Source: Cristatella mucedo
Taxonomy: Eukaryota > Bryozoa > Phylactolaemata > Cristatellidae
Assembly (NCBI GenBank): GCA_009760855.2
Contig: WPIO01000061.1
Span: 1,298,501 to 1,362,500 of the forward strand
DNA length: 64,000 bases
Reading direction: 5' to 3'
The notes under the pieces were generated by a model. The model saw only the letters and a program-made list of their open reading frames with translations, was not told where the DNA came from and searched no databases. Numbering within the stretch: the first letter of the stretch is position 1; each line of letters starts with the position of its first letter. This document shows positions 1 through 12,300 of this stretch, piece after piece. A program made the position numbers and the translations under genes.

Positions 1-309
1 CCCTCGAGGCAGGCTGCTACCGACGTGAAGGCAACAGCTGCGACTGAGAGCTCTGGGCCTGCTGCTGCCGCAGCCACTACTTCTGCTGCTGCTGCAGCTG
101 CTGGTACTTCTGCTGCTACTGTGACTTCTGCTGCTGCTGCCGCTACATCTAATTCTACAAGTGCTGACCACGACGATCGTATGCCAGAATTGCAAAAACG
201 TAACGACGAGCTTGAGCAGCAGCTGGCTAGCATGCAAAAGCAACTTGATAAGCAGAAAGAGAGCTTGGTCAGGTGCCAGGAAATGAACAAAACGCTGCTT
301 ATTGAAAAG
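1..309 (+). CDS. TLK: TLK exon (5'-truncated by window edge): Ala/Ser/Thr linker and start of coiled coil
   Basis: The reading frame is open from base 1 with no credible start codon, so the exon continues to the left or an acceptor lies outside. Residues 1-55 or so are a low-complexity Ala/Thr/Ser run built on GCT/GCA codons. Residues from about 60 on ([15 protein letters not shown]) form a heptad coiled coil matching the TLK family, ending at LLIEK. The donor is AAG|GTAGGT, phase 0. Confidence 0.85.
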
Positions 310-3300
310 GTAGGTCTGGCTTAATTAAGCTTAACATGCCGTGTGATTCGATTGCACCCGTTGAAATTTCGATCATGTTCACTGTGGAACTTGACTGTTA
401 CTTGCATTTGTAGAGTAAGATTGAGAACATATCACTACGGCAACGGAGTATGGAGAATCGCTTGCGCCTCGGACACTTCCAGACTGTGAGGCAGGGTGCT
501 ACCTTTGTTGAGAATTGGGTGGATGGATTTGCCTTTCAAGAGATTGCAAAGTAATTTTACCTGCTTAGCACCACAGCTTGACCTTGCCGTTCTTCTTTTG
601 CGTAACCTTTTTACCATGTTCCCTTGCTTTGCTGTGTCGAAGGAAGCAAGAGTTGATTAACCAGGGCAAGGAGGATGTCGAAAAGCAAAGAAAATTGCTA
701 GCCAAGAGGAAGCCCCCGAAGAACACAGACTTTGTAAAGCCGCAAAATCCTGGAGAGAAACCGTAAGTTGCTATAATTTTAGTTGGGCATTTATTATCTG
801 ATTTTTTGCGGGTTTGCCATTTAATGTCAGTTAATGTTACTCTCCAGATGAGGGCTTGAACATTGTTCTTTTGTGTTTGTTGATTTGTTACTCTGACCTA
901 GTCAGCTTTCTCGACGTGACCTACTCATGTTAATGCATGCGAGTGCGTTTTTTCTTAGTCTGTCGATAAGTGAGTACTACTTGCAAGACGAGGTCCTTAA
1001 GTTGCGCCAAGCAGCACTGAAGAAAGAAGACACAGAGCTGCAACAAGAGCTCGAGAAGCTCGAGCGTGAACGCAACCTGCACATACGCGAAATGAAGCGA
1101 ATTCAGAACGAAGATAATTCGAGGTAATTGTCCCACTGTCTTGATACGGAGTGAGGTGGCAGGCCACACGATACTGTCTATTGGCTGCACATCAAACGGT
1201 TCATTTAATGGTAGCAATTTTATTTGCAGTTTTGTGATACAGGTCTGTGCCGAATGTGCTGCCTGTCACTCCCTATAGTTGAAAAAATTTAGCTTGCCTC
1301 ATGAGCGTTAGGCGCAGTTCACTTTTGCAGCTTAGGAAACAACAAGCTACTAGTAGACTCTGCAAATCTCCTTCGAAATGATTCTCCGTGCATTTAAAGG
1401 TAGCCTGAGACAATATTTCACAAAGACATCCTTGAGCTACAGTTTGCAATAAAAAATAAAAAGCTAGCTGATTTAACAGCCTTTTTTGTATAGCGACAGA
1501 GGAGCCTTTACGGCTATCACCACCGCTTGCAGCTGTGATAAAGAATCGCCCACTGCAGGGTTCGAACTCACAACCTCGGGACCTGAGGTCGTGAAAAGTT
1601 ACCGCCTTACCTAGTGTGCCATCGCGGCTCACCAGCAATCCATCAAGAAGCATCATAGCCACGATGCTTCTAAAATACGTTTTAGCATGACTTGTTTGAG
1701 CACCCTGCCTTTAGGTCATATGCTCCCAAAGCTTGGAAATTTACCCATCTGACGTCACGGCATCCTGACTGCATAAAAAGATGCTAAAAATAAATGGTTG
1801 CTCACATTTGCTTGGTCCTTGTGTTTCATTCTTTGTTTGGTTGTGTGTAATGAGACGGTGCATGTTACCACTAACTATATTTACATGTCGACACTGTGCA
1901 TGTTGCCTCTAACTGCACTTGCTATCAGGTGCTCCTAGAGTATCTACTGAAACCGATGTGCAAGTGATGAAATTACAATTTCGTCTTTCTGTTTGCGCTG
2001 TCTTATGATTGTCAACTGCCGAGCAAGTCAGCCTGCCTGAGCTTAATTTATAACAGCCTGGCCTAAGATCTTACTGGACTAGATTATTGTGTTTCCCTTT
2101 TGGCTGAGCTACTGACAAGAGCCACTAGGCCCCTGCAGCTGGAGATGAATATGGTGAATACCGTGTGTCTCTTTTGCTGACAAGACCCAGGATGGCTGCC
2201 GGTTGATCAAAGTATGCAAAGTTCTTACACTGACCAACAAGGCCTGCCACGTCTTGGCTCCTTCACACCTAGCTGAACTTCTGCACCGGTTTCAGTCTCC
2301 TCGTGCCCCATGGTCCTGTATGGACAACAAATTAGCTGTTCCATTCCTCTGCTTAAAGATTGTTGGCGACAGAAGTGTTTGTTCTGCAGGTACTGTACTA
2401 AGCGGAGTAGTTTTCACTATTCTTATGCAACGACAACTACTGTCCTGCTACCGACTGTGGCACATCCTTACCAGCCGTCCTGGGCTGCTACTTTCATGCT
2501 GCTAACTACCTCAACTGCTCTCCTGACTCTGCTATGCTTCCCACTTTCTCTTTGTTGCGTGAGATAAAGTCTGCTGGCCACCGAATTCGTACCGAAAGCC
2601 GCTTAGGCTGTGAGTGCGCTATACAAAACTCTCCTGCCTAACACCCACGTGGTCTTTGTGGAGTTACAGATGGTGCTCTGCATTTAGTGACGAATGTGGC
2701 TGCAATGCTGGTATGGTAATCCAAGAAAATTTGTAATGTGTGTCCTTTGCTAAATGAGTTGGATAACCACTGGCGATCAAAGAATATAAATCAAAATTCT
2801 TGCACTGACACTTAAGGGCTGCCATGGTTTGGTTCCTTCTTACCCAGCTGAACTGCTAACCATTTTCAGCCTCTGGTTCCCTCAGGTCCTCTCGAGACTA
2901 TTCTATTCTTTCACCTAAAGACCAATCGCTACAGAAGCTTGTGGTAGGTCCTATACTGAAGCTAATTTCTGCAGCTTTTATGCAAAAAAATATCTCGGCT
3001 GCCGACTTTAGCACTTCCACCCAACTTTTCTTCACCGCTACTTCCTTGCTGCTTACTCACTTCCTTTAACTTTCTGACTCACCTATGCACCTAATCAGCA
3101 CCGAATGCTGCTTAAGCTTTCGGTGTGCTGTAGAAAACTGTCAGTATTACACCCACCAAGTCTTACTTGCTTTGTGGGGTTACATGCAGGCTTATGTACA
3201 TGCATACATCAGAATGAAACTAATTATACCATTATCATTCACTTTCTTTTGTGTGTTTGGTTTTGCTATAGCTGTGTAGTTGGATCGTTCTGTTTGATCA

Positions 3301-6300
3301 TTCTTATCATCTCTTCACAGTCGTTAGCTGTGCTCATGGTCGGTCGTATGGTCATATGATCTTGAGTGCTTGAATGAAGGCCTTGAGTCATTTCACTAGT
3401 CTACTCCAAATACAAATGAATTACGTACTCAGTAGCCGTTCACATTTCGGGCATTCTACGAAGAACTTGTATAGTGCTAGAATTACATCAGATCCTACTT
3501 GGGTATCACGGTGTGTGCTTGGGCATCACTGTAGTAGGATATACATGTTTGGCTCGCTGTCCTCAGATCGTTCTAGTGGTGGCGATGATCCGAGTGTGAT
3601 CCGAATCGTCAATCTAGTTGCTTATGTAAGCCGTTAACTAGCGGAGTCCAGTCCAATATAACATGCCTTGAGTAATGTGTACAGCTTTATTCACATGCAG
3701 AAATGTAATGTGTGACATGACCCAATGACATCTTAACTTATCAAAATGTGTGTCTTGCTGTCTCTTCAAAAGCAACGCATTTGCCTGTTCGATTAAGTAG
3801 CATGATGCTGCTATTGTTTGGGCATGTTCTTGAACTGCTGCTCAGCCGATTTATAGGTAGTTTATTGGTGTATCTGTTTCAGGTTCAAAGATCATCCGAC
3901 CCTCAACGAGAGGTATTTGTTGTTGAATCTCCTCGGTAAAGGGGGTTTCAGTGAGGTGCATAAGGTGGGTAATTTTTCTTATGCTCGTTGCAATCTTACT
4001 TTAACTGGCTTTTGTAGTTTTATGTTTGTGGCTCTGCAGTTGAAACGTTTTTTTCACCTTCTTTAATTTGATCTATAGTCTTTGCTGTGCTTTCATGGGG
4101 CAAATTGAAGACAATGGAAAAGGCAATTGCTCGATCATGGCTTTATATGCATGTTGTAGGCGTTTGATTTAAAGGAACAGAGGTATGTGGCCTGCAAGAT
4201 ACATCAACTGAATAAAGAATGGAAAGACGAGAAGAAGGCTAACTATATCAAGTAAGCATACAAGTTTTGATTTTTCTTGCTCTTGACAATCTTATTCTCA
4301 TCGTGAATTGCTTTAGTGTTATTTTTGCCACAACTCTACAGCTAGTACTTCACGCCCTACATTTTAATTATGTTGCACGGATGGTTCTTTCCATGAATTG
4401 TTTTCCTATCTGACTCACTTGATCTTAAATAGTACTTATTGTATTCTTAGGGGGGAAATACCGCTAAGCAGTGCACAATTGTAAGTAGTAGCTCTTTCAT
4501 GAATGAGCAGAACAGAGAGCTTCAAGCAGTAACTCCAGAGAGTGTGGCAGGGAAGAGAGTAGCAGTAGTTGCAGTAGTAGAAGTAGTAGTTGTTGCGCGG
4601 TCCGCCTGATATGCAATGTCTATGGTAAATCGGGTGCTTCGGTGCGGGGCAGGGCTACTGCTTATTGGCAGCAGAACCGGGTCAGCAGGCAGACTGCATC
4701 CTGGTTGGCCCATTCGGGTAACGCCCGAAGGCTTCGAGAGCCACCACACGTCGTGCTGTGGTCTGCACCACAATAGTACTCATCAATCGTTCAATATGCT
4801 GTTGCTTTGATTTACCTGAAGTAACAGCATTATTAGCATGTTACTGATATTCGTTTTTTCCAGACATGCATTGCGGGAGTATAATATTCACAAATCATTG
4901 GACCATGCTAGAATTGTTAGGCTGTTCGACGTCTTTGAAATAGATAACAATTCGTAAGTAGCCTGAAAAGCATCTAAGCTATTGCTCGCTTTTCTGAGCC
5001 TGTGATTGAATGCAAAGATATTATGCTTTTGTGTTATTGATATGAAAGTGAACTGTTATGAAAAAGCCATCTTTGTATTGTTTGCGTAGCAGCTGATCAA
5101 TTGCTTTAACAGGTTTTGCACGGTTCTCGAATACTGTGATGGTAATGATCTAGACTTCTATCTGAAGCAGACCAAAACCATACCAGAGCGAGAGGCCAGG
5201 TCAATCATACAGCAGACAGTGACTGCTCTCAAGCACTTGAATGATATCAAACCACCCGTGATACATTACGATTTAAAACCAGGTGAGATTTCTTATTCGG
5301 TTCTTGCAACCAATATTTGTCTTGTTGTGCAATTGGCTTTGATTGCCTGCATTTTTGCTGATGATAGCTGTCTTCCACAGTGGCTTGCAAAAAATTTAGC
5401 TAGCTCCTTAGTTCTGTCTCGGCTTGATTATTGTAATTCCCTTTTGGCCGGGCTACCGAAGAAAGCAACTAGGCCACTGCAGCTAGCTATGAATATGGCT
5501 GCAAGGCTAGTTTTCAAGTCCCAAAGGTTTGACCACGTGTCTCCTTTGCTAAAAGAGCTAGGATGGCCGCCGGTTGATCAACGTATACAGGCCAAAGTTC
5601 TTAGGCTGACCCACAAGGCCGGCCACGGCTTGGCTCCTTCATACCTTGCTGAACTCCTGCACCAGTTTCAGCCTCTTCGTGCCCTCAGGTCCGGTGTAGA
5701 CAATAAATTAGCTGTTCTATTCCTCTGCTTAATGATCGTTGGCAACAGAAGCGTTTGCTCTGCAGGTCCTAGACTGTGGAACTCGCTTCCACAATTATTT
5801 CGCAACTACAACTACTGTCCTGCTGCCGACTATGGTTCATCCTTTCCAGCGGTCCTGAGCTGCTACTTCCATGCTACTCACTACCTTAACTGCTCTCCTG
5901 ACTCTGCTTTGCTTCCCACTTTCTCTTTGTTGCGTGAGACGAAGTCTGTTGGCAACCGAATGCGTACCGAAAGCCGCTTATGCTGTGAGTGCGCTATACA
6001 CATCTCCCGCGTGACTCCCACATAGTCTTTATGGCTTTGTAGAGTTACAGGCTGAGATAAAAAAAAATGATGTTTCTATTAATCATCGTTCACTGATCAT
6101 GGCTTTTAATGCATCTTTCAAGATATTATCCGTGGCATGCTCACAGATGCTCACAGCTTACAATCTAGGCTTTCATTTGAATGTAGATGTTCCCTGTACG
6201 TTTTCTTCGATCCTTCACTGACTTCCAGCTCGTCAAACTCTCTTAACCCCTTGAGCAAGCATCATTGACATTAGCGCTTGCATGCCAACAAACTTTCTTA

Positions 6301-9300
6301 AATTGAATGACGATAACACCAACTAATAGTAATGGGCAAACTTATTGCTGCTCGGAAATTGAAAAACCTAACCTTCGAAATTGGTGCGGTGAGCATATCT
6401 CGTGTAGGAAATTATATGTATGCATTCTGGGTGTCTTGTTGTCAAGTGACCTTACTCTAGACCACTACATTAGCTAACTCAATTCGGCCTAGTTTCATCT
6501 ACATAGTATTTCAAAACTTCGAGCCTGATTAGACAAGGGTATAACATCTAAGTTGATCCATACATGTATGATATCCCGTCTTGATTTTTGTAACTCACTA
6601 CTTGTAGGTCTTTCGGGATGTGCAATAAGGCACTTACAGTTGGTGCAAAACTCGCAGCTAAGCATGTATGTCGTGAACGTCATGACATCTTCATTCCGTC
6701 TCTTCTCATCGACCTTCACTTGCTCCGCATCAAGCAGCATATCGACTTAACTGTTTTGTCTCTCACTTTTAGGTCCCATTATTCTCTTGTTCCAGCCTAC
6801 TTGCCAGAACTACTTCCCAAGCAGGCAAGGCATCATACCACCCGTTCTTCTGACTCGAGTTGTTTAGCTGTGCCTCTAACCAACCTCGTGGCCCTTGGAA
6901 GTCGTGCATCAAGTTCATATGCTAAAAAAGTGTAAAACTCTCACCTGACTGACGTAACAACAGCCCCTGACTTGTTTCTATTTAAAAAGAAGCTGAAAAC
7001 CCGACCCGACCTCACAGCATTTGCTTGAGTCCGTCTGAACTCTTTTCTGTGTTTATGCATGCCTGACAGTATGCATGTTGTAGCTAACTCCAATTGGCAT
7101 GCTTTCTGTGCAGCATACATGAAGTGCCTTTAAAGTGATGTAGTTATCTTCGGGTTCTATACAAATACTGTTTTATTTTTACTATTGTTGTTAATAGCTA
7201 TTCCAGCTACATCATTGTCTAGTCTTTATGCTAGTACTGGGGGTTTTCATACACAGATCCCAAGAAGCCGATAAGCAAAATGCTTCTTACCATCCTACCG
7301 TTCTTTTAGTGTGAGCATCACGTCCTTTGCTATATGCTGTATTCCTTGGTGATTGTAAATTCCTTGATCCGATTTTTCTTTGTACCGGCTGGTGACCATA
7401 TAAGCCAACAGTCCTCCAGAAGAGCCTGTATGGGAATTATATTGCATTTGCATTTGTACTTTTTCTTTGGCATGTCATTTGTTCCCTATAGGACTTTGCA
7501 AAATAAAGATCAGCACCTTTTTTCTTCAGAATCAACTTAGTAGTTACTTTCTATCCATCAATGTAAAGAGCAGAAACCAAAACTGGCCATGTCAAAGGGA
7601 GACTTCTAATGTAGCTTCATAGCACAGGATCTTTTTTCCATGGTGATATTTGGTTCCTGCTTAGTTTGTTCCGTGGGCCACATTTTTCTGTCTACTCCCA
7701 TAGTGATTGCTATATGACACATGTTTCCTTTTTTAGTCGATTGCAAGCCAATTTGTGGTTTTACAAGTCTCCAATGCCAAGTTGTATCTTTTACTGGTGA
7801 TAAATCATTTAAGGCCATTCGGCTATAAAGCACACTGCGAATGGAAAGAAATTCTAGTCTTGCTCAGAAAGCATTACTATTTCATAGCAATATACTATTA
7901 GGATTATTTGTTCTTGCTTTGTATGTTGGTGGCTTTAAAACAAAGTCTGGCATAAAGGAACACGTGATTATCATCAGCAAGGATTTTGTCACTGCTACTT
8001 CTGACCTTATCTTTTTTGAGTCCCAATGGTTTACATAAAAATCGATGGCAAATATGCATGTATTTAATAATAATAGTACATTTGTTATAGTGCCTCAAGA
8101 AAACTCAATCTCTTTCTAGGCACTTTACATTTCCTGCAAAGGAAGCGTGGTCGAATGGTTATTTGCATATTTGCAAAGAATGCTTACCCCATAGTACTGG
8201 GCAGGTATTCTTTCTGACAGCAGGGCTTTTGCCAGGATCTAGACCGTGTGAATGAGTGTCACACGTATTGTAGCTATGTATGTCATGTCATATTCTGTGT
8301 TGAGCCTTTGCATGTGTCATTAGTTAGACCTGACTATGCTAATTATTGTAGGAAATATTCTTTTGATGAGTGGTGCTAACACGGGCGAAATCAAAATCAC
8401 CGATTTTGGTTTAAGCAAGATAATGGAAGGCGAAACGTACAGTCCTGAATCTGGAATGGACCTTACTTCGCAAGGTGCCGGAACCTACTGGTACGAGATT
8501 ATGGCTTTGTAACATCTTTTTTCTGCTCTTAAGAAACTGCAATTCTGAAATAGGGCTGTAATTGCAATAGTATCGGTGGTCATATTGGACTGCTATCTTT
8601 AATGTTCTGATCCTTAAAATTGCTTCTCTTTTGAATGCAAATAACCTTTCTGCCCATTTTGTCTTTGTGGTGTTTGGCTTCATGCAAGCTGTGATCACAT
8701 GTATAATCACTTGACAAAGTTGCTTCTGTAATGCAATGCCCTCCTTTCCGAGAAGTGCCCTCTGCCCTTATGTGTCTCCTAATTAACTGCATGCTTAACG
8801 GCGGCAGATATTGTAAGTATCATTTTTTATACTAATTTCATAGTGTTTTAGCATGCATAACTGAGCTCATAGTCTGTTCGTTACACACCGTTGCTAGAAT
8901 GAATGACAGGCTCTCCATCCCCCCACCCACTTTGGCATATAGAGTCTTACAGACGTGGTGGGTTAATGCTTTGCTTTGAGAGCTGTCACGATGTTTTTTT
9001 ACATACCAAAATAGTTCATTCGCAAACGATCACAAATCATAATGTCTGTTTCGTTTGGCAACCATTCGGGTCCAGCTAAACCACTGAATTTATATTCACA
9101 GACAGGAGTTTTCTGGCAGCAGCAATGCCTGCTTAGTGCTGCTTCCAATAGGCCTATGTGACATCGGTTAGCTAAAGTTTTAGTAGCGATATTATATCTA
9201 CCTGTACACTACTCTCGACGATTTAGTTGCTGTTTCTTTATACAATCTCCTTTCACTCACTCACAGCTGGAGTGGGTTCTACAAGCTTAGTACACGTATG

Positions 9301-12300
9301 GGAGTGCTATTTGAGTGTGTTAAACGAATTGTATGCAAGAGAACAATACTGAAATGTGTAAGGATTCTATTTTATACTCTTGGTCTTCAGCAGTATCTTT
9401 GAAAGTTTTTGCTTCTTATGGAGCTAACACAATTCCTTTTGACCCATACCCTTTTGTGTATATTTAAGCCGGTTCAAAAATCTTTCTCACCCATGCTACA
9501 TTGCTTTGATTTCGAACTTACATTGCCAGATTTGATTTTTCAGATCTGACGTTGTTATTTTCCATGCGTGCTGACACTGGGCATGCTGCCACTAACCACA
9601 CTTGCATGCTGACCTTGTGCATGCTACCACTAATCATTCGATCGTGCTTCCTTTGGAGCAAATGTAAAGTACCTAGAAAGAGATTGACTTCTCTGAGGGT
9701 GCTATATCAAATGCATCATTATTAAGTGGGTGTTATGCTAGAGAGTTTTTTATAGGGCACTCATAGTCTAAGAGGCTCTTCTTTCGCACACGTTAGCCAA
9801 CAGACTTTATTTCACACAACAAAGGGAAAGAGAGAAGCATAGCTGAATCAAAATGGTAGTCGAGGAAGTGAGTATCGTGGAAATAGCTGCTCAGAATGGC
9901 TAGAAAGGGTGTGCCACAGTCGTCAGCTCCAGCATTTGTCGTTGCATTAAAATTGTGGAAGTGAGCTCCGAAGTCTGGGACCCGGAGAGCAAAAGCTACT
10001 GTCGCCAAGGGTCTTTAAGTGGAGGGGGTGGCACAGCTAATTTATTGTCCATAGAGGACCTGAGGGCACGAGGATGCTGCAACTGGCGCTGCAATTCAGC
10101 TAGGTATGAAGGAGCCAAACAATGACATTGCCTTATTGGTCAATGTAAGAATTTTCTTCTGTATCCTTTGATCGAACGGGAGCTCCTTCAGAAAAGGAGA
10201 CCTGTGGCTGAACCTTTAGGATTTGTTATCCAGCCTTGTCAGCCATATCCATCACCAGCTTCGGATGCTTAATGGCTTTTTGCATGAGCCCTGCCAAAAC
10301 AGAATTTCGGTAGTCCAGGCTAGACAAAACCAGTGAGCTAGTAAGATTAGTAGCAAGCCACCATAGCAGACTATCCCTAATCTTAGACAGTGATCGAACG
10401 TAATGGTTAGTTCTAGAAGGAGTCTCTTAATTGGAGCTATCAACACATGCCCCTGGTTAGCAGGTTTCGGTGCTAATCGTAGCCCTATGCCTAATAACTC
10501 AAGCATGTCATAGCATAGTTTAATTAACTCTCCTCATACAGGCAAGCGTTTAAATCATCGGCTGCTTGGTTGATTCTTATCTCCTTTCGTTCTCTTGCGA
10601 ATGGGGTCTTTACTAGCCTCTATATTGGTTGTACTTGTAAACCGTGCTGCAGATTGGTTTTTCAGTCGGTTTTCTTGTCAGTTACCCTTAAAGCTTTGCC
10701 CACATGGTAGTCATGGGTTCCCATAGTTATGGCAATAGAAAATTGCACATGCTCACGATCAGGCTCAGCTTAGCAGCTGTGTCTCGCCCTCTTCCTTATT
10801 AATACATTCCTGTATTTTGTTCTAAACGTGTCCACTACACAGCGACTCGCCTGATGAGCCACAATAAACAGAGACACACCTGATAAGTCTCAATAAATGC
10901 AGAAGTGCAATCTTCATTTTATTCAGTTGAGATTTCTTTCGGTGCTAAGAAGGCAGGCTCCTGAAAGAATATTTGATCAGTCGTATGGTCTACGGATCCG
11001 TCGATTTTTCAAAGAAGCTGAACCCGGTCTTTGTGCATCGGTTTTCTGTCATGTAACCGACTTCCCACTGGTAGTGATTACGTAGGCTACAAAACCGATG
11101 AAAAATCAGGCATATTAACGCGCCTTGAGAAATCTATAATAGGTTTGCATGCTAGTTGCCATATCTTGTAAGATAACCACATACCAAGTCCGACTACCGG
11201 CAGTTAAGCCTGCAAATATGTCATCAAGCTGTGGCACTGGTCTCATTTTATAGATTTTCAGAGTTTTCACACAACTATCATTCCTAGGAATTCAGCTGCA
11301 TCAATAATGACCCTGCCAAACAGAAATGTCTTCTGGCTTTCTCTAGTAATTCATCCTATACTTCTCAGAAACCATTATTTCTCATTTACGTAGAGCCATT
11401 GGGATAGATAAAGATGTTACACTTCTTTATTTGAATAGTAAATTACTTGGATGAATAGGAAGTGGCTCCGCTATGATTTCTTATCCCTTCGTAGATCGTT
11501 GTGCATATTTCCGGACCAATTCACGTCAGTGTGTCATATAAGACATCGGAGGGGATACGAATAGCTGATGATCGTAAAGTTTGCCTCAAAGTATCGCCGT
11601 GGTTTTCGACACTTCAGATCAATACTCCATGCGTGGCGATAGCCATACAGTCAGTGGAGCATAGCACTGTCCAATCCTGGCGATTGCTGAAAACTTCTCT
11701 TTCAGTTCTGTGTGCATTCGGTTCCTCGGATGATCTTGTCCATTCATATCAATACTCTGGAATCTCCCACTGAGATAGGACCTGAACCATTGCAATTCAG
11801 TTCCAGTAATGCCCAGACGAGACCAGGGGCGATTAATGAAGACTTAGTGATCGATAGTATCAAAAGCTGCCGAAAGATCGAGCAAAAAAAGCAGAGACAC
11901 TCTACTTAAGTCTGCATTCCCAAGTAGATCGTTGTACACCCGAAATAATACTGACTCTGTAGAGAGATTAGCTCTAAAGCCAGACTGGAAGATTCTAGAG
12001 TATTGATGTGAATGGACAAAATCATCTGGAGTACCTCTGAAATATGGGTACCTCAGGGCTCCGTGCTAGGTCCGGTTCTTTTCACGGTTTATACTCTTTC
12101 TCTTGCCGATGTGATCGCCAAGCACAATCTTTCACTTTTTTTCTATGCTGACGACACTCGGTTGTACCTTTGCTTTGATCCCTCCCTGCCCTCTGGCACG
12201 TCGAATTCTCTTAACTCCCTTCCTGCATGCATTGATGACATCCGCACACGGACGGCAGCCAGTTTTTTTTTTAATTGAATGATAATAAAAACCAGCTTAC

